61,405 nt of DNA from Darksidea phi (Eukaryota > Ascomycota > Dothideomycetes > Pleosporales > Lentitheciaceae), in the NCBI GenBank assembly GCA_030770425.1, contig JASJFT010000252.1:1-61405 (forward strand), given 5' to 3'. Below are positions 11,959 through 23,480 of the stretch, piece after piece. Below the pieces are notes generated by a model. That model saw only the letters and a list, made by a program, of their open reading frames with translations, did no database searches and had not been told where the DNA came from. Made by a program: the position numbers and the translations under genes. The first letter of the stretch is position 1. Every line of letters begins with the position of its first letter.

Positions 11959-14038
11959 ATGCGGTATTTCCTTTTTGCATCGCTGGCATCGCTTGCCATC
12001 CGCAGTGTCCACGCTCATCCTAGTGGTTTTACACATGGTGCACGACCGTTGAGTAAACGGACCGTGGATTTGGAGGCATACCGCGTGGTCCTTACTACAG
12101 GTAGGTAGCAGCTCGCGAAAAGCTCGCAGCGGGAATACCCCGCTCACTCACTTTATCCTGAATGCATGACACATAAGCGACCCCTTTAATCGGAGCACAC
12201 TTGCTAAGACCGCTTGAAGAATACACAAACTCCTCACAAGTCCAAGGAGACTCGCCAGTCTTATCGCTTGCCCAGACAGATCCACAGAATACTGCGACCG
12301 AATTGGTCAAAGCGACTGTGCCAAGAGCGACGTTCCGGCTTGTTAGCGATCACTACGTTGGAGATAATGGCATCGCACATTTCTACTTTAAGCAAACGGC
12401 CAACGATCTGGATATTGATAATGCTGATTTCAACGTCAACATTGGCCGTAATGGAGAGGTTTTCTCTTTTGGAAACTCTTTCTACAAAGGAGATGCTCCA
12501 CCGGCATTGCGAAAGCGAGATACTGCGGAGCCCGTCGATGCTCTGAAGACGGCTGTCCACACTCTCCAGCTTCCGATTTCCGCGGACGAGGCGACAGCCG
12601 AGTCTAAGGGAGATGATGTCTTCACCTTCAAGCAGACGACCGGAACTGTTTCCGAGCCCGAGGCGCGTCTTGTATATGTCCAAACCGCTGAAGGAAACCT
12701 GGCTCTTGCTTGGAGAGTCGAAACCGATATCAACACCAACTGGTTGCTCACATACGTCGGTGCAGAAGACGGTGGTAAAATACATCATGTAGTCGATTAC
12801 GCTGCCGACGCGACCTACGAAGTATAGTACGTTGAAACACTTCAGAATATTCGATATCTGGCTAATGGCGTATCAGCCCCTGGGGTCTTAATGATCCTAC
12901 TGAGGGCTCGCGGATCGTAATTGAGGACCCATTCGACTCAAAAGCAAGCGAGTTCGGTTGGCATAGCAACGGCACTGCAACCTTTAAGACTACCCGAGGT
13001 AATAACGGCATTGCTCAAAGCAATTGGGATAACGAGCAGCGAGAGTCGCAATACGTTAATCTGCCTCGTCCTACAAGTGAGGCCTCCGCGTTTGAGTATC
13101 CATACGACCCGACAGAAGAGGACTGGGAGTCCTATGTGAACGCGTCAATCACTCAGCTGTTCTACACGGCGAACAAATACCACGATCTTCTCTATCTCCT
13201 CGGTTTTACGGAGCAAGCCGGCAACTTCGAGCTCAACAACAATGGACAGGGTGGAAAGGGCGCCGACTACGTCTATCTCCATGCCCAGGATGGCGCTGGT
13301 TGGAATAATGCAAACTTCCTCACGCCCGTTGATGGTAAATCTCCCCGCATGAGGATGTACATTTGGAACAAGACCACACCCTTTAGGGACGGCGCATTCG
13401 AAGCCGGCATTGTTATCCACGAGTACACCCACGGCCTTTCAAACCGCCTAACTGGTGGCCCCGCAAACTCCGGTTGTCTCAATCTCGCGGAAGCAGGTGG
13501 CATGGGCGAGGGTTGGGGTGACTTTTACGCGACCGCCATTCGCCTAAAGCCCAACGACACCCGTGCAACAGACTACCCAATGGGTGCATGGGCATTCGGC
13601 GACCCCGGGGGCCTTCGACCATACGTCTACTCCACCAGTACCACCACCAATCCGCATGTTTACAAGGACGTCGATACCATCACCAAAGTGCATTATGTCG
13701 GCACAGTTTGGGCCACCATGCTCTACGAGGTGCTCTGGAACCTCATCGATAAACACGGCAAGAACGATGCGGGTATGCCGGACTTCGATGCCAATGGCGT
13801 GCCAACTGATGGCAAGTATCTTACGATGAAGCTTGTTCTAGATGGTCTGGCGTTACAGCCGTGTAACCCCACCTTCGTCAGCGCGAGAGATGCTATTTTG
13901 GATGCAGATAAGGCATTGACAGGTGGAGAGAACCAGTGTGCGATTTGGAAGGGGTTTGCAAAGAGGGGCCTGGGGACGGGTGCCGTGTATAATAGCAGGA
14001 GCAGGACGAATTCATTTGAGGTCCCAGAGGATTGCTGA
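11959..14038 (+). CDS. mep: Extracellular metalloproteinase, fungalysin (peptidase M36)
   Basis: Three exons fit: 11959-12100, 12220-12826 and 12877-14038, with GT-AG introns of 119 and 50 bp. Together they give exactly 636 aa, close to the usual fungalysin length. Residues 1-19 form a signal peptide ending at VHA. The propeptide (FTP-type) covers the next 220 or so residues and includes '[20 protein letters not shown]'. The join '[12 protein letters not shown]' across intron 2 is the conserved start of the mature enzyme. Zinc ligands are HEYTH (431-435) and the glutamate of GEGWGDF (461). Known: secreted zinc endopeptidases of this family digest external proteins, including plant chitinases or host matrix. 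The first intron boundary is less certain because alternative donors exist at 12101 and 12105. The carboxylesterase follows 1 kb downstream on the same strand. Confidence 0.92.
12101..12219 (+). other. Intron 1 of the fungalysin gene
   Basis: The donor GTAGGT at 12101 and acceptor AAG at 12217-12219 restore the propeptide frame. An alternative pair (donor 12105, acceptor AAG ending 12208) also stays open and would add a few residues. Confidence 0.6.
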
Positions 14039-14080
14039 GAGGTTTGGGGTAGATGATATCTGGACTCAATACTTTAATGA

Positions 14081-14178
14081 TTTTTTTTGTTTTGGATTTG
14101 CACAGTGGGAGTCCCTTTTGTAAGGTCCGCACGAAACACAGTAGGAGTTTGCACATAGTAGAGCTGTACACAGTAGGA
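14081..14178 (-). repeat. SINE-like dispersed repeat, copy A
   Basis: Read on the minus strand this is the same sequence as copies at 41192-41298 and 49527-49628. It shares TGTGTTTCGTGCGG and GACTCCCACTGTGCAAATCC, then an A-rich tail (the T-run at 14081-14093 on the plus strand). It lies just after the fungalysin stop codon, so it may form part of that gene's 3' UTR. No clear flanking duplication was found. Confidence 0.8.
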
Positions 14179-15037
14179 CCGACGAGGTGATGTTTCGAAC
14201 ATTAACAGGCGACGAAAAGGGACAGGCCGTTGTGCAGAACGTTAGGAGAGTACATATAGGAAATTTGCATAGTCTCTATGACTAGGGCAGGCCAAATCTG
14301 AAGCTGTACATGAGAGTCCAACTGAGACTCCGTTTCAACACAATGGCAACGAGGGTTCGGTGATGGGACTCTGGAATTTGAAGGAAGACGTACAGACTAA
14401 AAATTACACATCACTTTCGCATAGAATTGTAACAACTAGTGATAGCTCGACCGCAATCGAAGGGAACTCGCGGTCAATTTCTTCCATGCTCCAAGGTCTA
14501 TTTAGGCTTAGCTTCAATTAGTTTGGGCTAAACAGGGTAAGCGCGCCCGTTCGGATCGGATCCTTAGAATCCAACTAGTCGTATGACCGTAGTATCCAGT
14601 TTTCCTTCGAAATAGCATTTCCCCTTATAGGGTCAGCAAGGCGGGATCGGCTCTTGGGACATGGCGCGTTGGTTCACATCCTTGTCCTGGTCGTCAATTG
14701 GGTATAGTAGTAAGATGCAACGTCTCGGCTAATAAAGCACTGGACTGTTAAACCCATCGATATAGCCGATCTAGCGTGCCCTATAGCTAGCACTCCACCA
14801 ATTGAGGTTCGATACTAGTGTTGCCTTATGGGGTAATGCCGGCGATTTCGTTTGCGATATTTTTGTCCGATTGGTATTTAGATGTAGCGATAACCTCGGG
14901 TCAGTAATTGAACGTTCGGGTTGATAACGGCCGAGGCGAACGACACGAAGCATTGCCACGCATGTAAGTGCACGATGCAGCGCAAGATCGACTTTTACCT
15001 CAACAACCAGAGCGAGCTCATCCGAAACAACCACATC
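14179..15037. other. Spacer between fungalysin and carboxylesterase genes
   Basis: No gene was recognised. The stretch 14690-14815 contains tRNA-like pieces (an AGCACTGGACTGTTAA element resembling an Asn anticodon arm and a GGTTCGATAC element resembling a T-arm), but the pieces do not fold into one cloverleaf. The promoter of the carboxylesterase must lie at the right end. Confidence 0.45.
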
Positions 15038-16861
15038 ATGTGGTACTTGATCTTAGCATTACTCGCTCTGTTAATAGGTACGACACCTACCACAAAAGCA
15101 TCTCCTACGGTCCACGTGAAGAATGGAACACTGGCCGGGATTTACTCTCCCACGTACCATCAAGACTTTTTCCTCGGCGTACCTTTTGCCCAGCCGCCTA
15201 TCGGGGATCTGAGATTTCGACAAGCCCAATCGCTCAACACGAGCTGGAAGGGGGTTCGAGATGCCAAACAATACGCACCGCTCTGCGTTGGCTATGGGGT
15301 GTGTTCTGTCCTTCCACCACACGCACGCCTGGGACTGCAGGCTCACATGTTCAGCTCGATCAAACTTTCTATGAGGCGTCCGAAGACTGCCTTTACCTCA
15401 ATGTCATACGCCCGTCCGGTTATGCCCACAAGAAACTCCCAGTTGCTTTCTGGATTCATGGCGGAGGTTTTATGAATGGAGGCGGTGCTGATCAGCGCTA
15501 TAATCTTTCCTTCATTGTAGAGCAGGCCGTCAAGATTGGTAAACCGATCGTTGGAGTTTCAATCAGTTACCGCCTCAGTTTGTGGGGATTCACCAGCTCG
15601 AACGAGCTCGCAAAAGCCGGCCAACTCAACATCGGACTAAGAGACCAGCGCCTTGCCTTGCATTGGGTTCAAGAGAACATCAACGCTTTCGGAGGTGTGT
15701 ATGGAATGTAGTATGCATGAATCGTTTTTATACACGCTAATACAGCGACAAGGTGATCCTGCCAAAGTTACCATATTTGGAGAATCAGCAGGAGCCGCTT
15801 CCGTTGGCTTTCATGTGGGTATCGCTGACAAACTATTACAAAGAGAATTTTTTTAACGATAGCAGCTTACGGCTTACGGTGGCCGCAATGATCACCTTTT
15901 CCGTGCAGCTATCATGCAGTCCGGCAATCCCATCTTTTACAACACACAAGGCGGCCAAAACAAAACTCAAGCGGCATTTAACACAATTGTGTCCCAAGTA
16001 GGATGCGAATCCTCCATGGACCGCGTCCAATGCCTTCGTGGAGTACCATTCGAAACATTGAATGCCACTATGAATGGCACACTGTCAACGACGGGAGGCT
16101 TTGCACCAGTCACTGATGGAGACTTCGTCCAAAACTATGGCAGTCTGCAGCTTGAACTTGGGCAGTTTGTTAAAGTACCCATCATTGTTGGTGCCAATAG
16201 CGATGAGGGTGCTTCCTTCGCACCCTATGGCATCAACTCCACAGAGCAGTTCAAAGCCACTCTGACTGCTCTCCCCTCTTCCTTCCAGGATGCAATTCTG
16301 AAGGCTTACCCAGATGATCTTTCTTCCAATGTCATCGCGGGCCTTGGAGATCGACGACCGGCCGAGAGATTTGGAAAGCAATTTCGTCGCGTAGCATCGT
16401 ACATGGGTGATCAACTCTTCATCGCTCCCCGTAGGCAGACTGCCCTCGCATGGGCTACCCATGCACCTCGCGTCCCGGTCTATGCCTACCGCTTCAACGC
16501 CGACCAAGCAGTTTTCCCTCCCGAATTGGCCGTTAGCCATTTCAAAGAGATCCCCTTCGTTTTTCGGAACATCGACGGCGTTGGCTCTAGGCCCGATATC
16601 AAACCTTTTCAAGGCCAGGACCAGAACTCCATCGACCTTGCGTATTTTATGAGCTCCACCTGGGCTAGCTTTATTTACGATTTGGACCCGAATAATTGGA
16701 CAGACAGGCCGCACATTGAGAAATGGCCCGAGTACAATATCGAGGACCCGAGGGACTTTGTCTTCGATGCGAATGTTACTAGCTATTCCGAGCCGGATAC
16801 GTGGAGGAAGGAGGGCATTGATCTTATCAATGATAATGCCTTGAATGTCTACGAGAGATAG
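15038..16861 (+). CDS. Secreted type-B carboxylesterase / lipase (alpha/beta-hydrolase)
   Basis: Four exons fit: 15038-15298, 15355-15694, 15753-15814 and 15866-16861, with introns of 56, 58 and 51 bp. They give 552 aa with every junction in phase. Residues 1-21 look like a signal peptide. The family landmarks are in order: 'GVPFAQPPIGDLRF', 'SEDCLYLNV', oxyanion HGGGF (His122), 'FGESAGA' with the nucleophile Ser212, 'SDEGASF' with Glu335, and 'SHFKEIPFVF' with His446. All members of the triad are therefore present. Known: these enzymes hydrolyse carboxylic esters, and the fungal secreted forms include lipases and cholinesterase-like enzymes; the substrate cannot be read from sequence. The third intron acceptor could be 15862 instead of 15865, adding one residue. 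Confidence 0.9.
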
Positions 16862-19800
16862 CGCACTGTACGTTGTAGTATCATTGGGTAGTTGATCTGA
16901 ACGAACGAACCTTTGCCAAATAGTGACTCTCCCTCCTAAGGTTGATTGTTAGCCCTCTCAACAACGCAATAATGCAGTTCTATAGTGGAGACGATCGCCA
17001 ATCAGAGCTAAAAAATAGGAGCCTAAAGTGGGCGTAGTGCTTGTTTCCCTTACATCAATGGTGACAGCGGTTGTCGTCCGCCGTGTGGAGACGAAAACAT
17101 TTTCCTCAAAGCGCAACACTATATCATCAACACGCAACAATCATCCTTATTTCCCCAGCTATATCCATAGCGTGCATGCAAACAGTTCTCGTTACACTGA
17201 AAGGGCGTAGATGACCGTCCATAGGCAGGTCCCGGCCCTCCCACACCCTTGATGAGACAGGATAAAACATGGCTTGCATCCGTCGCGGGCGTCACCAACA
17301 AAGTCTATTACGCTCCAATGCTACCAGCTCGAGCCCACACGGAGCAAAGTATGGCGAGGGCAAAACGTTGTAGCTTGGACTTTCTCGACGATATCGCCGT
17401 TCCTGTGCGACCTACACTTGTCCATTCTGAGTTACTAACGATCAAGGAGCATTGGACCATGGAGGGCATGCTCTCTGCACTACCTCTCTTCGCTTATGCA
17501 AGCTGACTGCTTTTTCGCCACCTTCTACGTGACTGTCTTGCAGAATTTAGACTGTGTTACTGTTGTACAATTCGTCAGTGACCGATATTGAACAAAGCCG
17601 CTAAGAAACGGGCACATGCTAGAAGGGGCACAGAGCACGCGAACCGTACCGAGCTACAATTTCCGCCTCGCCATTTATTTGAGGTCCGGTTAAGAAGTAC
17701 TCTCTACCGCGCACAGTTCACCGTGTGCGATCCGCTAGGCGAGCCGCAGAGAGCAGAGTACGTAGACGCAAAAGAGGCAGCTGCAAGCCTAGCTTGATCA
17801 AAGCTAATCCCGACCCAGCCCCAAGGCGTCATACCGACAAAGGTCTCGAAATTTCCAAAAAAGCTACAGGTGCATAACCCACCATCGTGGACCAGGCGTA
17901 ATCGTTCGCAGTTTCGACGAACTCCGAACCGGAAATTGCAGTCGGCAACCTCTCCATGCTTCTCCCCTCACACCCCGCCATGGCGCCATTTTTCATGTCC
18001 CGGATTCCATAGATAGACTAGTAGAAGGAGGCACACGGCACATCTACGCACCCTCGTACCGATCATCGTCCACCCGTTAGATCGCCCATGTGGCACAGCG
18101 CATCATCCGACCGGCAAGGCGCAAATGCGTGCGCCCGGACGTCCTGTCAGCAGATTCTGATGCGGCCATGGAATCCAGTGGCTGCACGTCAATCGACGTG
18201 TCAGGGTATGCGGCGAATGAGGGGCGGTGGCTGGGACGGAGGCCCAACGTTGTGCTGTGCCGCCTGGGCCAATGAGCCGCGGCGGCGCTCAGTGTCGGGC
18301 GGCTGGAACGCGGCATATGTGGGTTTTTGTTGAGGCATATGCGGTGCTAGCGTTTGATATCTGTTCTGGATGGTGGTGAGAAGGATAGGCGCGTAATGCA
18401 TGCTCCCATACGGCAAGCCATACACACTCCACACCCGCACAGCCCAAGACGCCCACGCTCCTTCCCTATGTTCCTTCCCGCTACCCATTCGGCGACCATC
18501 TTAGCCGCTTATTTCCGGTTTGCAGAGAGGGAGAGGGAGAGAAAAAAATGAAAGAGGGTAAAATAGAATTCTCCGGCCATCGTAGCATGACTCTTGACTC
18601 GAGACGTGCCGTGGGCCGCGTCATGGACCGATGTTGGTCTCTGCACGCTTCCTGCCCTTCCTCATGGGGTATTGCGGGAGGCAATCATTTCGCTGGTGGA
18701 AGGATCTCCTTGTCAGCAGCTAGGGCCATGATCCGCGTGGCTGTTTCTTGTTTGCTTCTCGCTTACGGCACGGTTGTGGCATTTCGCTTTGTACGGAGCT
18801 TTCTGATGGTGCGGCTGAGTTAAGATTCCGCATGTGAGGGTCGGTGAAGAGCGGTAGAAGCGCGGGGCGTTGAATTCGGGTACGGCCGATCCGTTTCAAC
18901 TGCAAGCACGTTACAGACACGGCTGGTAGAGGGATGATAGGCAAATTAGACGAGGGCCTCGGTGGCGGGAAGAAAAGGGAATCGGGGTTTGAGAAACGCT
19001 GTGTCTATGCAGGGCCGGTTCAGCGCAATGTGCAGCAAGCTTTAGAAGTCCGGTCGCGTAACTCAAGGCAGGGCTATGTTTAGTGTGTTGAGAATCGACG
19101 TAGCTCTCTTACCGATCGGGAGATTGCGACGTCAATGAGTGATGCAAACCGTTCTGTTTCCGGTGTCCAGATGGATAGTCGTTTGTCAGTGTGTAACAAT
19201 AGGTGCGTGTAAGGCTCACACTGCTGCGATGCCATGGCAAGTTCGCCTAGGGGGCGCAAGTTGTCTGGCGGTTTGATGGCGCTGGCGTACATGCCGGTCT
19301 CCCAGCGCCGTAATTTGCCATCCCGTTAATCAGGTCAGGATCATCCCGAGTCCTCGTTTCCCTTCTCCCATAACGTGGAGCGAAAATGCAAAGGGTAAGA
19401 GAAGCGAAGGGGCATAAACGCCATGCCATGCTATGCCGTGCCATAGGCACATTGCCCACGGAATGCATAGGAACTATTCGAAAATGAGAGTTCAGTTTTG
19501 CCTAGCTCCGCAACCACCAGTGTCTGTCTCCCACTGCAGTGCCTACGAGGGGGAGCAGGACGTCTCCTACTCTTCCTCTCCCTCCTCATTTCGATGCAAA
19601 GGGAGGGCAGTGGAAATGAACGCTCACTACGCCGCTCTACTGCAGAAACAGTGGGGCGGGAAAAGACTATAGCGCAAGCGATATACCTTTAGCCAGCCCC
19701 GACTTCATGCCTGCACTTTCTGCCGTTACACCGCCAGCCGCCATCGCGAGATGGCAAGTCCCGCAGCCGGTGAGAAGTTTTAGAGCCAATAGGAGAGTTT

Positions 19801-20343
19801 GATACCGAGTCCGCGGTTCCCCCTCTGAGGTATGGCTGGGTGACATTCCCTAAGAAGGGCAATCTCGTAAGGGAGGTGAGTGAGGCAGGCGAGGAGGCTA
19901 GTGCTTGTGCATTGGGAGGGGGGAAGAGAAGGTGCTCCAATGAACGATGATAATATTGGTGCAGTTCTAGACCGCGCTATGCAAGAGCTCCACCAGTTCT
20001 ATCCAGGCCAACTGGGTACAAGATGACTATTTTGAGTACCTCCCGAATAACCCACACAAACAACCACCCCGCTGAAACCCAGACGATAAAAGGTGTAGTA
20101 AGTACATACATAAGCGAATGAAAAGGTACTTTATGAGCACTTTAAAAAGTGATCGTACGAAAAATGCAACAGCGAAGGGAGAGGGTATGAAGCGATGAAG
20201 CAATCAAAGATGCCGCCCTGCCCGTCAATACGAGAAATGCATAGTGTAGCGCCGCAACTCCGGGAGCCTGGACTCTCCCAATATTCATAAGAACAAATCG
20301 TACATGGGAGCAAACATGAGAAAAGACCGCCGTGGGGGATCGT
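16862..20343. other. 3.5-kb stretch without a recognisable gene
   Basis: Many short frames on both strands, none with a recognisable domain or a convincing intron-linked continuation. No RIP signature, no long repeat and no tRNA. It contains the 3' ends of the carboxylesterase gene (left) and the SANT-domain gene (right), which converge here. Confidence 0.5.
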
Positions 20344-21426
20344 TCACTGGATGTGGACATAGGGCATGAAGTGTTGGGCCTCGACCGGACTCATGGCGTA
20401 GGGAGTGTAGACGTGGTGCTCGTAGGTGGTGTAAGGGGTTGGCCCAGGGTCGATTTCAGCCCACTTGCGGGCACACTGGCGGGCGGTCCACTTCTCTGCA
20501 GCGCCATACTCGAGCATCTGTGCAAATCAGCCTGGGGACAAGGCAACTCTGTAATGCGGAGTGCTCACCTTTTGGGCAATGATGTCGAATTTGCTCTGGA
20601 CCCAATACTCGTGCGCCATGCGGAGAGCCTTGACATCGACATCGGTCCAAACGCGCATGCGCTCTCTGAGCCGCTTGAGGCGCATCTGAAGGGCGGGGAT
20701 CTGATACGTCTTCCCGAGATCTGACTGGAAGCGTGCGGCGATGTCCTTCCAGGGCATGCCCTCTTCGTCCTTGAGATGGATGAGCAGCCTGTCTTCCTCG
20801 CCCAGCTCCACGGTGGTCGAGGGGTTGGAGTGGGACCGCTTTCGCCTCTTTCCTTGGTCGAATTGGTCGTCGTCGTCGTCGCCGCCGCGAGATCGCTTGG
20901 GAGCGCTCGTGCTGGCGCCTGAGGGATGAGGGGCAATGGGCGCGTACAAACGGCGCGCCTGCGGGGCGCTGAGCTCCATAGCCGGCTCGCTCATGCAGGG
21001 ACTGCGATCACGGCCTGGAGGGAAGGTCGGGCTCGGGTAGAAGTGCTGCATGGCCGGAGTGGAGATGGGCAGAGAGCTCATCGGCCAGTGGTACTCGGTA
21101 GAGCTGGTGCGTGGACGGTTCGGCGTCACCTCGACGGAGAGATGGGTGGCTGCCGTTTCCGGAGAAGGGGCCTCGGAGTGGCGGACGTACTCGGGTCGTG
21201 GGGCTTCAGAGCCTCTGGAGCAGCTGGATACTGGCGAGTAGTTGCCTGCAGGGTGCTCAATGCTGACGGGTGCGGACACTGCGACGCCTGGCGGGCCTGA
21301 CATGTGGGCATGTGGTGAATAGGGAGCCGCGGATGAAGGCCCGTAGGCTGTATTGTAGTTGTAGGCAGGATACGCGGCCTGGAGGGGATCAGGATCATGG
21401 AAGAAGAGGGAAGTGAAGTCTGACAT
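20344..21426 (-). CDS. SANT/Myb-like DNA-binding regulator
   Basis: Two exons fit: 20569-21426 and 20344-20517, with a 51-bp intron in phase 0, giving 343 aa. The first 190 residues are low-complexity, rich in Pro, Ser and Ala. Then come a basic patch with an Asp run ('KRSRGGDDDDD', 'GKRRKRSHSN', a probable nuclear signal) and a conserved domain. The domain starts 'EEDRLLIHLKDEEGMPWKDI', carries on through 'ALQMRLKRLRERMRVW', and ends in exon 2 at 'EKWTARQCARKWAEIDP'. The spacing of Trp residues fits a SANT/Myb-type helix-turn-helix. The C-terminus is Tyr/His/Pro-rich. I recall this layout as conserved across Pezizomycotina regulators but cannot name the orthologue. The start at 21426 (MSDF) is the simplest choice. 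A long open frame upstream (to 21671) could be an extra 5' exon. Confidence 0.82.
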
Positions 21427-21770
21427 ACTTGGTGCGGAGCGTCTGCGGGGACAGAGGCGGCATACCAGCCAGAAGCTGGCAGACAGGCAGCTTCGGCGGG
21501 GGCCACGGGGCTGTCGTGCAGGCGGGGCACGAAGGAGGAGATGGAGTCGGGAGTCATTGGGGCAGGAGAGGATGCAGCCGGATAGCAGTGAGAATTGTGC
21601 GGCGGCCAGGGCGAGGTGGTGGCCAGTTGCAGGTGAGGTGGGGGCACAGCACGCTCAAGTAGGGTAGGCATGGTGAGGGATGGACTGTGCCGGAGAGATG
21701 TGGTACAATGCGAGTGGGCAGCTTACAAGCCGTGCGTCGAGCGGTCGGATAGCCGTTGGTCAGTGGGAGG

Positions 21771-21819
21771 GACAGTGGACAGTGGACGGTGGACAGTGAA
21801 CGGTGGACAGTGGCCAGTG
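21771..21819. repeat. GGACAGT/GGACGGT minisatellite
   Basis: About six imperfect 7-base units (GGACAGT, GGACGGT, GAACGGT) in a row, in the presumed leader or promoter region of the SANT-domain gene. Confidence 0.8.
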
Positions 21820-22383
21820 TCGGGGTCGGGGTCGGCGGCCAGAGAGAGAGGGGTGGGGGGGAGAGAGGGCCATGGAGCGGATATATCAATGGCCATGGCG
21901 TCGTTGGGCGGAGGGAGCAGCTCGAGGGCTGTGACGGGCCTAGTGCGACAACTCTATCGGACGCCCCCGGCGCGCGGGCTCGAGGGGAGGGATGGGGGGA
22001 GGGGGAGGGGGAGGGGGATGGATGAGCATGAGGGCGGGCGAGGCCTCGTAGCGCCAGGCAGGGCCACTGGGGCCCCCGGCAGCGACGCCCCCTGTCCCCA
22101 GACGCTGCATGGCGACCACGCTTGAGCCGCGCGAGGGCCAGGACAGGCTGGCTGGCGTGTTGAACGGCTGCGCCCGGCCTGCCAGGAACGGCGTGCTGGG
22201 TCGCCGTGGCCAGCCTCGCGCGCAGCACCAGCACCAGCACCGGCCGCCGCAGAGGCGAGGTAGAGGTAGAGGCACGTCGCTACTACGGTTGCTACGCCGA
22301 CGCCGACCACCACGACTGCGACAATGACGACTGCGCCGACGACGACTGCGACGACGGCGGCTACGAGGGCTACGACTACTCCT

Positions 22384-22477
22384 GCTGCTCTGCTACGCCG
22401 GCTACTGCTGCTCTGCTACGCCGGCTACTGCTGCTCCTGCTACGCCGGCTACTGCTGCTCCTGCTCCTGCTCCTCCA
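22384..22477. repeat. 23-24-bp tandem repeat, three units plus partial
   Basis: GCTGCTCTGCTACGCCGGCT followed by ACT repeats three times (the third unit has one extra C) and then degenerates into CTCCTG repeats. Short arrays like this usually vary in number between strains. Confidence 0.85.
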
Positions 22478-23480
22478 AAGGCGCTGTCCGCCGACTCTCT
22501 CGCGCGGAGGCGTGCAGGCGACGGGGCCCATCTCGCCCACCAGCACCTGTCGCTGCGGCACGGGGGACGCAGACGCATCCTTCGCTGTGCCAGTTGCTGC
22601 CATGTGCGTGCTGCGCAGGCCGTCGACATGCGGCGCCTAAAGACCGCAAACGTCCCAAAGCGGCATAGACGGTGAAGGCGCCCGGCGCGTAAATCCCCCC
22701 GCTTGTGGCAGTCGCGGCGCCCGGAATGCCCGCTAATTCGCCCAATGCGGCGGCTGTCTTCCTCTCCTCCCCTCACCCTCACCCACCCTCACCTCACCTC
22801 GCCCTCGCCTCGAGTGCTCAACCCCGCCTGGCACCGGCACGCCATCATCGTCACCACCCACCACCCACCAGCCCGCGCCCTCAGCCTCGCCGTGCCCCCG
22901 CCATCCACAGTCAGGCGCAGACGACGTCGTACATGGACGCCGCGGACGCCATGGTCGACATGGCCCGTCGCAATCTCTGCATGTCGACCCGCTGCACGCT
23001 GTCCCGCCGCGACCCACTGCTCCAGCCGTCCAGCAGCCTCGCTGGGATGCGGCCTCGAACAGACGGCTAAACCAGCAGCCTCCCGGCCGTCGCCAAGCGG
23101 CCGTTTGCTGCAGCTTCTTGCTTCTTGCTCACCACACCGTCGCACCTCCTCCATCGGGCGACGCAGCTCTGCATTGCCACCATGTGCCGGCTGCAGCCTC
23201 CCATCCCTCTGCACTACCCGCGAGCAGCACCCCTCTGCCAGCTTGTCGTGTCTCATCTGTCCGCAAACCGAGCCCTGCTGGGCCGTCGACCCACGCGACG
23301 CCTACCTAGTCAGCCAGTTCTGCTACCGGACTCCGACCACTCGTGCTGGAGCGATTGCGTCAGTCACCGCCCGCCAAACGCCTGATCGGGCTCCTGGTCT
23401 ACTCTACGGCGCCCGTGGCCTTTGCCCCCACCAACCACTCGCAGAGCCGCTCCCGCTGGCTCGTTGCGAGAAATGAGAAA

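Larger units (their letters stand above)
21427..23480. other. GC-rich, repeat-laden region upstream of the SANT gene
   Basis: Strongly GC-rich, so long frames stay open on all strands by composition alone; none has a recognisable domain. It contains a GGACAGT-type minisatellite (21771-21819), a GGGGGA run (about 21990-22020), a 23-24-bp tandem repeat (22384-22477) and pyrimidine-rich tracts (about 22755-22815). It probably holds the promoter and a long 5' leader of the SANT regulator. Confidence 0.55.

Noticed and set aside
14690..14815. Possible tRNA-Asn or other tRNA gene
   Set aside because: Anticodon-arm-like and T-arm-like pieces are present but cannot be folded into one cloverleaf with an acceptor stem on either strand. 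At best a tRNA relic.
21554..22240. 228-codon minus-strand frame upstream of the SANT gene
   Set aside because: Low-complexity translation of minisatellite and GC-rich DNA. It may be leader sequence but not a supported gene.
22703..23476. 257-codon plus-strand frame in the GC-rich region
   Set aside because: The high GC content keeps all frames open; the product is Ser/Pro/Arg/Cys-rich noise with no domain.
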